64,000 nucleotides of DNA, taken from NCBI GenBank assembly GCA_017590115.1, contig JAGGNK010008781.1:4197676-4261675 (forward strand), read 5' to 3'. The notes beneath the pieces were generated by a model. The model was not told the origin of the DNA and did not search any database. It saw nothing but the letters and a program-made list of their open reading frames with translations. The position numbers and the translations under genes are program-made. This stretch comes from Montifringilla adamsi. Lineage: Eukaryota; Chordata; Aves; Passeriformes; Passeridae. This document shows positions 26,590 to 38,500 of the stretch, piece by piece. Positions within the stretch are counted from its first letter, which is position 1; every line of letters starts with the position of its first letter.

Positions 26590-29317
26590 CTAGGGCTCAG
26601 GTTTTATGTAGATTTTCTCTTCCTTCCCTTCCTTCATTGCAGCATAACGTGCCAGGACAAAGAGATAATCACTGAGCCTGGAAAGCAAGGGAGAAGCAGG
26701 AAAACAAGTGATCTTATTCCAGAAGAGAAGCTTATTGAGAAGCAAGCCTCCCCCAGTTTTATTCCCAGAACTAAGGGAATGCTTCAGTAGGACAGGGCAA
26801 TGGTTGGGAATTTTGGTTTTTTACCTGTTTAAATACTTGGCCACGTTTGGATCTGCTTCTCCTGCTTGGACTAAAGGGACCACGCTGGGAAAAGCGAAGA
26901 GAAATTCTGGTGTTTAATTTTTCAGTTCTGAGCCCACAAAGGCTGGAGCCTCTTCCCACCCCAAACCTCTCCTGGGTCCCCATTTTAACCCCTGCAGAAG
27001 TGAAGGATCTTTGCTTCCCAGGGGGATTGGGAGGGGTAAATGCCAGAAATATTTGTGTTTGTCCTGGAAGCCCCCTGCTCTGCTCCTCCCAGGATACTCA
27101 TCCATGGGAATCACTGAACAGAGACTATTTACAAGGACCTGGAGTTACACGAGAGGGAATGGCTTCCCACTGCCAGAGGCAGGGTTAGATGGGATACTGG
27201 GAAGGAATTCTTCCCTGTGAGGGTGGTGAGGCCCTGGCCAGAGAAGCTCTGGCTGCTCCATCCCTGGAAGTATTCAAGGCCAGGTTGGATGGGGCTGCAG
27301 AATCCCAAAAGGTTTCGGTTGGGGAAGGAAGAACAGAGCCTGGCTTTGTGCCTCCTGCACTCCTGGAATTGGACTAAACACACAAAAGCTTGGCTTGAGC
27401 CCCAAGCCCAGCCCAGCCCTGGTTTGCTGTCACTGGGGTGTCCCCATCCCCTTTCCTCAGGGTGACCCCAGCACAGCACTCACCACCTCTCAGCCCTGCG
27501 GCACACGGCTCGGGAGAAGTGGAGAGCAGCACTGCTCCTGCCCCCAGACTGGAACAGCAAGGAAACAGCACTCAGTGCCTGCAGCAGCAGGGACAGCCCC
27601 CCTGCCCTCCCACACACATGGAACTGATCCCTGTGCCACAGCCAGGACATCCCAGTGCAGCAGGGGGGGCAAAAGGAACTCCCAGCTCCTTGTCTCTGCT
27701 TTTCTCCTGGCGTTTGCCCATGGAAACAGCACCTCCCAGGCTGCTTTCCCATGGTGGGCAGTGCAGCAGGGCTATCCCAAGGAGGTGAGGGGCACAGGCA
27801 GCACCTACGGGCAGGATGAAGGCTCTGAGGGGAGGCAGCTGCTCTGAGTAGCTGTCAATCCACTGCTCCAGCTCCAGCACGGGCTTCTCGCTGAACGACG
27901 TTCGTTCTACAGAGGGGAGAGAAAATTCAGCTGAAAAAAAGTGATTCAGACAACAAGCTGAGCTCTGATTTTGCTTTCTTGGATCAGCAAGTCCTAAGAA
28001 ACCAAATACTCAGCATCCCACCACCCACAGCAGGCTGTGCCCAAGCCCTGCCACCCCAGGAAAGGCAGGACTTACTCCGGTGAGCCTCCCTGGCTGAGGA
28101 GAGTGGTGTGGCAATGTTGGAGCCGACATCCTGCAGCATGCACTGGACCTGGACAAAAATCACAACTGCTGACACTCCCAGCCATGGCTTTTCACATTCC
28201 TGTGCTCAGCAGAGCTGACCAGCCAAACTCACAGGCTGCCCAGGCAGGACCTGTGTCACTGCTGTGCCCTTGTGGTTGGTTTGTGTCCCAGTTTCAAACA
28301 AAACTCCTGTTCATAATGTGGATCTGACTTAGAATAAACCTAGAGATGAATCTGTCTGCCCATAACTAATAATTTGATCTAGCAGCTTCCTTCCTGGTTA
28401 AAGAAATTTGCCTCTTAGAGAGCAATAAAGGAAGCCTTAAAGATTTATATATTGAAATACTATTGAATTCCTATTTATATACTGAAATGTATTGAATTCC
28501 TGTGCGTCAGTGGGAGCACTGTGGCTAAAATTAAGGAGTTCATGTTTTAATGAACTTATGTTTTGTTATGTTATGTTTTAATAGCATAGGTAAGTTACAG
28601 GAGTTAAGCATAACTTATCTCCTATATAACATAAGCATAGTAAGCATAGGAGTTATGTTTTAATAGCACAGGTAAGGGACTGCACTGGATGAAGATGATC
28701 ATTAATACTCACTTTATGAAGTTGATCAACAAACGTGTGACCCTTTTCACTGCTAAACTCACCAGCCAGCCTTGGTGAGAGAAAAAAACAAAACACAGTT
28801 AGCTGGGAATGAAGAAATCATAACAAACATGATTTTCCATGTGACTTGGATCCTCCCAGCCGGTCCTTACCCGATGGCCGAGCTCAGCTCGTCCGTGGCT
28901 CCGAGGGCCTCGAAGATGCGGTCGCCCTTGGGCCGCCGCTCCCCGGTGAAGGTGCTGGAGAATCCTTTGGGAAAGGCGGGAGGCGCTCAGGGCTCGCCCG
29001 GGGAGCTCCGCCCGCGGCCCCCGGGGCCCCCCGGGCTCTACCTGAGTCTCCCGTCCTCGTGTAGATCCTCGGGGCCCGCTCGGCAGCGGCGCGGTCGGGG
29101 CTGTGGAGGCACAAACCGTGAGGGGACACCGGGGGACACTGTGAGGGGGGGACACACCGTGAGGGGCGGAACGACACCGTGAGGGGCGGAACGACGCCGT
29201 GAGAGGGTCTCGGCCCTCCCACGCTCACCTGCCCGCCCCGCTCCGCCACCGCCGCCCCGCCATCGCCGGCGGCCCCCGCAGTCCCCGTCCCGCCGCCACC
29301 GCCGCCCGCCGCCACAT
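26590..29317 (-). CDS. MMAB: MMAB, cob(I)alamin adenosyltransferase, mitochondrial (9 coding exons)
   Basis: MMAB transfers the adenosyl group of ATP to cob(I)alamin, making adenosylcobalamin for methylmalonyl-CoA mutase in the mitochondrial matrix. Exons in transcript order: 29317-29229, 29100-29042, 28964-28871, 28770-28713, 28148-28076, 27906-27809, 27548-27484, 26884-26825, 26677-26590. They total 684 nt and splice in frame to 227 residues (human 250). The N terminus ([15 protein letters not shown]) is Arg/Ala-rich and acid-free, as expected for a mitochondrial presequence. Family motifs are [14 protein letters not shown] (ATP-binding N-terminal segment), [18 protein letters not shown] and [12 protein letters not shown]. 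Bird Arg170 corresponds to the human Arg186 disease site. The last two exons ([19 protein letters not shown] and [18 protein letters not shown]) are too short to appear as obvious open frames. The tail ends KPEP and is shorter than the human one. Human Cys185 is Ser here, and Cys replaces the second Arg of human ERRVV. The gene is divergent from MVK and shares its promoter. Confidence 0.95.
27185..27305 (+). mobile_element. CR1 LINE fragment in MMAB intron
   Basis: Plus-strand CR1 (TTAGATGGGATACTGGGAAG, ATTCTTCCCTGTGAGGGTGG, CCAGGTTGGATGGGGCTGC) in the intron between the exons at 27548-27484 and 26884-26825. It lacks the 3' tail. Confidence 0.82.
28440..28680. repeat. AT-rich tandem and inverted repeats in MMAB intron
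   Basis: Two copies of a unit of about 30 bp (TTTATATA.TGAAAT...ATTGAATTCCT) lie at 28443-28502. Next come repeated TTATGTTTTAATAGCA.AGG units near 28574 and 28646, with reverse-complement pieces (CTATATAACATAAGCATA) between them. The block looks like local duplication and slippage. Confidence 0.7.
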
Positions 29318-29362
29318 CCCTCCCGGCCGCCGTCGCCGCCGTCCCGCCCTCAGCCCACGCTG

Positions 29363-29370
29363 TCACCCCA
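29363..29370 (+). promoter_or_regulatory. SRE-like motif (SREBP site candidate)
   Basis: The core TCACCCCA is shared with the LDLR SRE-1. It sits about 30 bp upstream of the first CCAAT box, the arrangement used by SREBP plus NF-Y promoters. The flanking bases differ from the full consensus, so this is a candidate only. Confidence 0.55.
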
Positions 29371-29401
29371 GCGCCACGCCACACCGCAACGCCCCCTTCC
29401 C

Positions 29402-29487
29402 ATTGGCCGCCCGCAAGTCCCGCCCTTGCACGGCGCCTGGCTATTGGCTGAGCTCAGGGAGGCGGGGCAGGGCGCGGCCCCGATTGG
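29402..29487 (-). promoter_or_regulatory. Three phased CCAAT boxes (NF-Y site candidates)
   Basis: ATTGG occurs at 29402-29406, 29443-29447 and 29483-29487. Two are in ATTGGC context and one in ATTGGT. The near-constant 40-41 bp spacing equals about four helical turns, so all three would face the same side of the DNA. Confidence 0.6.
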
Positions 29488-29529
29488 TGGGTGGGGCTGT
29501 CAGTCGGCGCGGGCCGTGAGGCGGCGGCG

Positions 29530-32500
29530 ATGTGGGAGCGGGAGCTGGCGGTGTCGGCGCCGGGCAAGGTGATCCTGCACGGGGAGCACGCCGTGGTGCT
29601 GGGCAAGGTGAGGGCGCGGCGGGGCAATGAGGGCTGCCCAGCTCGGTGAGGCGCCGCTGACCCCCGTTCTCCGCCCGCAGGTGGCCCTGGCCGTGGCGCT
29701 GGACCTGCGGACGTTTCTCCGCCTGCGGCCCGGCGCTGAGGGCCGGCTGAGCGTCTCCCTGCCCGGCGTGGGCGTCCGCAGGAGCTGGGACACCCCCGAC
29801 CTCCGGGCCCTGCGGGGGCGGATCGCAGGCAAGGGCCGGGGGAAGGAGGAGCTGCCCCGGGGCAGTGAGGGGCTCTCGGTACCGCTCGGTGCCTGCCACA
29901 CCCCGGTGACCGTGCTGGGACCCCCCCCGTGAGGTGACCTTGCAGAACCCCCGTGGGGTGACTCTGTGGGGTTATTTGTCCCCCCTGTTATTTGTCTCTG
30001 ACCCCGCTCGCTGACCTGTCCGTGCACCTCTCAGTTATTTACATTCCCCTTGTGACCCCGCTGATGCTCAGGTGTCCCTGCGTGGCCCTGTCCCCTCCTG
30101 GTTTGGGTTCCAGGGACTTGTTCCGGTGCTGGTGTGGCTCGGCAGTGCTGTGACACAAGTAGGAGCCAGCCTGGGCTTGTTTTCCTGCCTGTCTGTCCCA
30201 CACCAGCCCCCATTGGAATTTCTGCAGCACCTTGCACTGGCTGGAGCCCCAGGATATCCCAGTTCCAAAAATCCACATTTTTTAATGAAGAGTTTGTGAC
30301 TTGCCATGTTTTCCATAGTGATTATGGGTGGATGCAATGGGAGGTGTAGGCAGGGGAAACATTTGGAAGTGTGGAGTGTGGAAACGCTGAGATTTCAGAG
30401 TCTCTGGTGGAGATTTTGTTGTTATTTTATCACAGATCCTCAGGTAGAACCTGAAATTGGCCACAGCTGTTGCTCCCTGCTGTAACAGAAGGTTTTGTTG
30501 TAAATACTGCTCTCAGTAGTATTTTAAGTGTTTAAACTCTCCCCTGCTTGCTTCCATAGCTGATGTTGATGAGCCCAAGTCCCCCAGCCTAGAACAGCTG
30601 GATGCACTGAGGGAGTTTGCTGGAATTGCTGCTGGGGCCTCAGCTCCTGAAAGTCTTGCTACTCTTGCCTTCCTGTATATGTGCCTGGCTATTTCTGCTA
30701 AGTATGGGTAAGGCTCTGCTCCTGCCCCAAAATTTGGGTGGTGGATGGGTGCTTCAGGCAGGTGAGCTGGGAGTCTCTGCTCTCAGTTCTGAGGGCTGAA
30801 ACCAGAGCAGTTCATGCCACAGTCACAACACACACACCCCTCCCTCCAGCAGGCAGCTCCTGGTTTAGGCTGGAAAAACAGAAATAAACTGTGAATTTGT
30901 TGTCTGAACTAAGTCTGATTTCTTTATGGGCTGAATCTCCCTAAAACTCTGACAACTGGGGGCTGTTCCAGTTGCCAGCCTTGCCCAGCACCATCAATGA
31001 TCTCTGTGTGACTGGATGGGTGCTCAGGGCAGTGTCAGAAACCAAAGCAGAGCCTAACTTCCATCTTCTCATCCAAGAAATCCAAGGATGAAGAGCTGGG
31101 ATGTGCAGCTGGGTTGTGGTTTCCCTTCAGTCTCAGGGTGACACTGGGACTGTCACTCAGCAGCTCTGAAAAGCTCCTGGGCTTGATTTTGGGGTCAGTA
31201 ACACAACCCAGGTGTTCAGTGGAGCAAAGGGACGTGGATATGTCCATGTTCCATCTTCCCCACCAGCCTCTTGCTCCAGTGGGATGTGGCTGTACAATTA
31301 CAGATTTGGGATGTTTGCACTTTATTCAGAAATATGTTTACGATCCTGTTTACAGCAACCTCTGAAGGGGCTCTTTATGGTGCTGCTCAGGTATTTAGTT
31401 ACCAGAAACCCCTTCTAGCAGCCCGACAGGCTGTGCCAATCATGGATCCAGCTCAGGAGGGATTTATTCCAGCACAAGGGCTTGGCCAGGCTGCTCCATT
31501 CAGGAATGAGCCCTCCTGAAGCCCCAGTGTGTCAGATGCACGTGCTGATGTTGCCAATTCTCAACCAGCTTTCCCTGTGATCAGTCCATCTTCCCCACCA
31601 GCCTCTTTGCCTTTTTGATGTTGTCTGGAGGTGGAATTCGGGGTGCTCGTGCCAGTCCCTGTGTGTCTGTTTTTCCAGGGATGTTCCCAGCGTGGAGATC
31701 GTGGTGTGGTCGGAGCTGCCCACGGGAGCAGGGCTGGGATCCAGTGCTGCCTATGCTGTGTGCCTGGCTGCAGCCCTGCTCATGGTGTGTGGAGCCATCT
31801 CCTGCCCACTGCAGGAGGGAGAATCCACAGCCAGGTAAGGAATTCCAGCCTGGGATGCACAGCTCTGCTCCGTGTGCTCCACTTTCCCTTTGCCTGCATG
31901 AGTTCTGGCACTGCCACCTCTGCTGGTCTCTCTTGGCTGTCACCACCAGTGACACCCTGAGCCCATCTCCTGTCCATGCCCAGTGTTCCCAGCCCTGTCC
32001 CAGACTTTGTAAAACTCCCCGTTTCCCTTGTGTAGGGTCAGAAAAACATACCTAAAAAGGGGGGGAAAAGCTTTATTTTTTCAATCTAATAAAACACACT
32101 GACATTTTTCAACCTCAGTTTCCTCTGGCTCTGAGCATCTTCCAGGTTTTGCTTTGAGTCCTCGAGGATCCTTTCTGGGTTTTTTTTTTGCATTTCTCAT
32201 GAATTCTTTTCTGCAAGTGCTGCATTTCCTCCTGATCTCCTGCCTGTCTTTCCCTTTTATCAGTACCTGATGAAAGAGAGTTTCTTTCCTTCTGCCCTTG
32301 GAGCTCCCCTTTGGAAGCCTGGAGTGCTGTGCCCCTGTGAGGGGAAGCTCTGTTTGAAGCTGTTCAAAATCAAAGCTGGAGGGGCAGAACCTCTGTTGTG
32401 TGGGATTTTGTGTGGGGCTGAGTGTGAGACAGCAAGGAGGGTGGTTCTGTGTTCTGCTTCTGAACCAGAACCTGCAGCCTGACACAGAAGCAGGTTCTTG

Positions 32501-35500
32501 TTGGGAGCACTTTGTCCCCTGTGCTTGGGCAAATCTCCCAAATTGGGAAATAAAAGGGCAGCTCCAAGTGGTGCAGTCAGGATGTCTTCATTCCCTGCTC
32601 ACCCTCCGTGCCTTCAGCCTGCATCCTGCACAATTCCTGCCTTCCAGCTGGTGTGCAGAGAGCTGGGGGTGTCAGACTTCAGAAGGATTTTGCTTCCCAT
32701 GGCAAGAAAAGAACAGCAGGATAGAAAGGCTCCTGTGTCGGGAGGAATTGCAGCCTCTCAAAGAGGATTAAAAACAAGTGGTTTACTCCTGTTCCTGAGG
32801 CTGCTGGTGTGAGCTGTTTGCTGAGTGCTCCCAGATTAAATCCTGGAGGTGGAATGCAAGGTGTGTGGACATGGATAAGGATATTCAGCCGAGGCCCAGG
32901 GAAGCAGGAGTGAAGTTTCTGAATAGCACGTGGCTCTTGGAATTTCTGCCTTGCCTTGCAAGATGCTGCAAGGCTTTCCCAAAATGTGGATTTGTGCCTC
33001 TGCCCGAGCATGGAATACCTGTTGAATGGACTTGTGGTGTGCAGGGAGGGTCAGAGGTGTGGTTTTTTGCTCAGATTGAGAGCAGGATTAGATGGGATAC
33101 TGGGAATTCCTCCCTGAGCATGGTGAGGCTCTGGCAGAGGCTGCCCAGAGAAGCTGTGACTGCCCCTGGATCCCTGGAATTGTCCAAGGCCAGGTTGGAT
33201 GGGGCTTGGAGCAACCTGGGAGAGTGGGAGGTGTCCCTGCACAACCAGGGCTTCACTGGCTTCACTACCCTCACAAGGAAGAACTTTTTCCTAGTATCCA
33301 ATCTAAACCTGTTGATATCTGTCAATTTAAAGCCATTCCCCCTTGTCCTGTCATTCCAGGCCCTTGTAAATAGCCTCTCTTTCTTGTAGCCCCTTCAGGC
33401 ACTGGAATTAGGTGGCCCCAAAGCTTCTCCTCTCCAGGCTGAACAATCCCAGCTCCCTCAGCCTTTTCAGTGTGTGTGGTAACACACCACGTTTGCTGAG
33501 GCAGGGATGAGTCTGGACTTGAATTCCATTAAATCTGATCTACACCAGGCCAGGGCTGGGATCTTCCCCCTGAGCCTGATCCCTCCCTATCCACTGGTTT
33601 GGAGTGGTTTGTGTTGGAGTTATTTCCTTGCTTTCTAGGTGGACAGAAGAGGAGCTGACCCTGATTAACAGCTGGGCCTTCCGAGGGGAGCAGGTGATCC
33701 ATGGCAATCCGTCGGGTGTGGACAATGCTGTTGGCACCTGGGGTAGGTGTGTTTACTGCTTCTCAGGCAGAAACTCCCAAATTCAGCTCCCTGTTCTGGC
33801 CTGAGCACAGGGAATCCTTCCCCTGTCTCAGTTTGCCCCATCTGTGAGCTGGGCCTGGGGCCAGCTGGAATGTTGGGAACAGGCTGCAGGAGCAGCAGAG
33901 CTCTGTCCCCCCCAGGCAGGTGCCACGGGGCAGAGACCTTGCTGCAAATAACTGATATTTAAACATTCTGCAGGAACAAAGAAACCTAATCCTGTCCCAG
34001 GGATAATGCAGGGGAAAATGCAGTTGGACAGCTGTCATTTAGTTTCAATTAGCAGAGACTTTCCAGTGTTTTGAAAGTGTCCTTGGAGACTGTTAATAAT
34101 CTTTCTAATGAGACCTAATCACAGTGCCTCTGTGAGGGTAGGAGCCAAGTGAGACATTCCTTCTGGACAATGAAATTCCATGCTGCAGGATGGCTGCTGA
34201 CACCAGTGCACACGTTCAGTCCACGGAATCCCATGTGCTTGGCTCTGCCACAGGGAATCACTGCTGGATTCTGTTTTCTCAGGAAAGGTTTCATGCTGGC
34301 CAAATTCTTTGCCTTTTCAAAAATTATTTGATGTGACCCTGGAGGAGAGGAGAGCAAAGGGAAAGGCCTTGGGTTGAGCACGTCCAGCCAGACCCTCTCA
34401 TTAAGGCAGCAGGGTGAGGCAGGGCCGTGCTGCTGGAGAACATGGTTCATTTAGCTGGTTTTTCTTGCAATTACTGTCACAGGCTCTGGGTGAGGTTCTG
34501 AAGATGAAAGACCTTCTGTGTTATCTCCCAGCTCGCTCTCTACAGAGACAATAACATGTATTTTACTTTAGGTGGAGCCCTGAGATACCAAGCAGGAAAA
34601 ATCACACCGTTAAAGAGGTAATATTGGAGTTTAAAAATAACCCTCACACACGGTGGGTGGAACATGTCAGAGAGGCTCTGGGTGGGTGTTGGAGGGTATG
34701 AGGATGATGGGAAATGGCTGGAGTGTAGGAAGGGCTCTGCAACCCCATTTTGGGTGTGGGCAGCCTCAGTTGTTGGGGTGAATGGGGGCAATAAAACGTT
34801 TGGTCATTATCTGACATTAGATGAACACAGCACAAAGGATCAATATTAATTTCATGGCATTATGGGCAGCAGGAATGGATCTGCTCCTGGCAGCAAATGA
34901 CATTGTGGGGAGGGGGAACTTTGTGCTTACCTGGTGGTGGGAAAACCCATTGGCAGAGAGAAATCTGGGTCCTGTGTGTTCCCTCTGCCTCCTGCCAGAG
35001 AAGTATAATCTGACTCCATTAAAATCTTCACAGTGCATGAAATTGCTCTATTAGCAGTTAATGGCCACTGCTGGCTACTCTTGTAGAGAGTATTTCAAAG
35101 GAAAAAAATTTGCTTAAAAACATGGATTTTAGTAAATACATTACAGTACTATTTATAGCTCTAGTACAGTTGTTCCTTGTATCCAGGAGGAACAAGCCTG
35201 AACCCAGCCAGCACTGAAACACCTGCTGAAGCTTTGTAAAATGAATGGGACTCCTTATCTTGGGTTCCTGCTCAAAGAAGCTTTCTGAGGCAGAATAAGC
35301 TGTAGCCTTGGGGAGTGTGAAGGAAAGAGGCCAGGAGATGTTCCTGCCCATGGCAGGGGGTTGGAATGAGATGAGCTTTAAGGTTCCTTCCAATCCAAAA
35401 CACTCTGGGATTCTCTGTCTGCTGTTGCTTTCAGGGTGCCCACACTGAGGATCTTGCTGACCAACACCAAAGTCCCTCGGAGCACCAAGATCCTGGTGGC

Positions 35501-38500
35501 TGGTGTAAAGGAGAAGATCCTGAAGGTGCAGGTGGTTGTGGGATGGAGATGTGGGGGATAACCTTTGAGAGAGAGCCCTCATGTGGGACTGCAGGTCCCA
35601 CAGGATCTTTTGGGACATCTCTCATGTAGCCACTGTATTCCTGTCTCCCAGCTGCTTGGGAATGGAGTTTCAGCTCATCTCCTCCCTTCCTCTAATTTAA
35701 CAGGAGTTAAAATCATCAGTTTGCAACAACGAAAAGAGCAGTTCCTTCCTCTGGCCTGTTTCCTTCTCTGCCTCCCTTTTCTACAGCCAGGAGCAGATTA
35801 CCATCGCCCTGCTCTGGGAATGAGTGAGGAATTGCCTAGCTCAAAGAGACTGGGACCAGTTTCCTCCCAGTAGTATTGGAAGAGCAGCAAGCAGGCAGCT
35901 GACATCCCTCCTTCCCCCTTTCCAGTTCCCTGCCATAATGAACCCAGTGCTGGACTCCATCGATGCCATTTCTCAGGAGTGCCAAAGTGTTCTGGAAGCG
36001 ATGCCTGCAAATCCATCACCAGAGCATTACCCTGTGCTGGAGGTAAGGGGCTTGCTCGCCAGTATTTTTAGCCACTGTTACTGTTGAACATCAAAATGTC
36101 ATTTAAAGAACATTAGGTCTGAAAAGAAAAAAAAAAAAAAGTGATAGCAGGAAATGTTGAGTTCTAAGCGAAACCGTGGTCTGGGTGTGCTGCTATTAAT
36201 GCCCTTTCTGGAGCCAGGAGACAGAAACTGCTGCTGGTGGCTCTTCCCAGCTGTGTACAGGGAGAGAGGGGGCAGGCCTGGGGCTCTGGGGACCTGTGGC
36301 TCTGGAGGGTTTGTTTCTCCTACATTGAGTGCCATGGCTCTGGCAGTCACTCCCTGTGAAGCAGCTGCTCTGTCACTGCCCGGGCTGGGGTGAGGAGAGC
36401 CCAGAGCCACTGGTTTGTGATGGACTGACTGGTTCCCAGCCAGCTCCTGGTGCTCCAGGCTCATCCTGGCTCCGGAGAGCCACAGACAGAGCTATGCCCA
36501 GAGCTGACCTGACATTGATGCACGAGGTGCACACAAAGATCTGTTTGTCTTGGCTTTGCTCAAAGAGCAGAGGCTGGGGAGGGGGGAGGAACAGGCTTCC
36601 GAGTGGAAGAAGTGCTGAGAGTGCTGTAATGCTGCTCCACAGCACCGTGGGGGAGGGATGTGTGGCTGTGTCCCAGCTGAGGCAAGCCTGGCCTGGCCCT
36701 GGGAGCCAAGCTGGACACTCAGGAACCATTTGGTACCGGTCCTTGTTGGCATCTGGATGCTTCCCCTTGGCTCTCAGGAGGACCTCTGCTTGTCCTTGCT
36801 CTTGCTCTGCTTTGTTCCCATGGGATTCGTAGCAGAGTCCTGCTCCCTTGGCACCAGGGGGATGGTGGGATTCTGGACCCCTCACAGTGGGCTGAGCTGC
36901 CATTAGCTGAGGGAGATCTATTCACAGCACAGCTTCACACAACTCATCTTAATTCCACATCCTCAGGCTGTCAGAAGTGTCAGGGGACAGGGAAGAGAGG
37001 GGATAATTTGAGTTGTGCTTTGAGCTCCTCACATGGAAAATGCCAAAGCATCCTTGTGTCCCACACCCGGGAAGCAGCACTGCAGTGAGCAGGTTCCTGT
37101 CTTGAATCTTGTTGTTTTGTCTTGTGCTTGAAGAGCCCACAGAGGCCCAGCTGATTAGATGCAGCACACAGATATATAAATACAGCTTTTGGGCTGTTTC
37201 TGAAATGTGCAGCTCTGGCCAGCGCTGTATTTGAACCATGGAACTAGTCTAGTGTGTCATAAGCTGTCATCGGATTCCTGGCAGATTTTGGATCAGGAGA
37301 TGACAGGTGTCTTGGATCATCACAGCAGTGCTGTGCCCTCACTCAGGCATATAAAGAGGCCTCTGGATGGACGTGTGTCCTGCCAGTCTGGAGTGGGGTG
37401 GTGGCTGAGCTCTGCCTGCCACCCACTCCGTGCTCTGCCCACAGTTCCTTAATCACCGGGCAGAAATGCTCTGGAGGGGGGAGAGGGATTCTTTCTGTAG
37501 TGTCCCCTCCTGTGTGGGGTTGGCAGGATTCCTGGGTGGAGCTGAGGGAGGGGGATGTGGCTGACACCTGCCCTGTGCTCCCTGTGCACAGAGCCCCTCC
37601 TGGCTCACCGGGAGCTGCAGGCAGGGAACAGCTCAGTGCTGCTTACTTAGTGGGGGAAACACAGGGCTGGGAGGGCCCTGTGGTGCTCAGGGAGCCGGTG
37701 TCTGCTCCTGGCCCTGCTCCAGGCTTGCTCCAAGCACAAGCCAAGCCCTTCCCTCTGCTGCTGAATTCCTCACCTGTCCTGCTGGGCGGGGAGAAGCTGT
37801 AACTTCCACCTCTGTGTGGTGGTGTCCATCCCTTGGCCATTTGGACCTTGCTGCTGGGGCAGCTTTCTCCAGGAGTAGCAGGTCTGGCTGGCTGGGAAGT
37901 GTGGCAAGGATGCTCCCACAGCTCTGCCAGGAGGATGGGCTCACTCAGAGAAGGGTCCAAAGAGAAGGACCCTCTCGACCCCACTTGGGTGCCAGATTCC
38001 CAGCGTGGTGCTGCCGAGAGGTTCCTTGGCTCCCAGCCCGGGCCCTGCCCAGGAGGAGGCAGAAGTGCAGCACAGAGCAAACAAAGGGACGTCCCTCTGT
38101 GTCACCTCTCCAGCGACGCCTCAGCCGTGTCAGAAGTCCCTGGATTTGGCTTTGCTGGATGGATTGCAGAGCAGGGCAGGGTGACAGCCAGGAATGAGAG
38201 CTGCTGGCTTGGTGCCCTTCCCACGGCCGGCGAGGGGCCTTGCACAGCCCCTGCTCAGCACTCGAGTGACAGGGCAGAGGAGAAGCAGTCTCCTCTGCCC
38301 TGTCAAGACAGGGCATTGGAGAGCTCTGGAAAAAATTCCTGCTGGCAGCTTGCAGAGATTAGGGTTTTCCTGGAAGGTGCAGGAGCTGTTGTACCCCGTC
38401 ACTGTGCAAGTTGTGATGGGGGACAGGGACACATGAGCAGCTCAGAGCTCAGACTCTGGCCTGACCTTGCTCCTGGTGCTGGTGGCCAGATTTATGCAGA

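Larger units (their letters stand above)
29318..29529. promoter_or_regulatory. Bidirectional MMAB-MVK promoter with SRE-like and CCAAT motifs
   Basis: Only 212 bp separate the two start codons. The sequence is CpG-rich and has no TATA box. TCACCCCA at 29363-29370 matches eight of ten bases of the classic sterol response element. Three inverted CCAAT boxes (ATTGG) lie at 29402, 29443 and 29483, spaced 41 and 40 bp. GC boxes occur near 29420 and 29460. In mammals this gene pair shares a bidirectional promoter responsive to SREBP-2, which acts together with NF-Y, and the motif set here fits that. Binding itself is inferred. Confidence 0.8.

Noticed and set aside
29829..29930. MVK exon 2 extended to a downstream GT donor
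   Set aside because: The extension adds about 20 residues not present in mevalonate kinases, while the AG|GCAAGG site fits the known GC-donor pattern and gives the right length.
36840..36870. CTCF site (CACCAGGGGGATG) in MVK intron 8
   Set aside because: Only part of the consensus matches, and G-rich words of this kind are common here.
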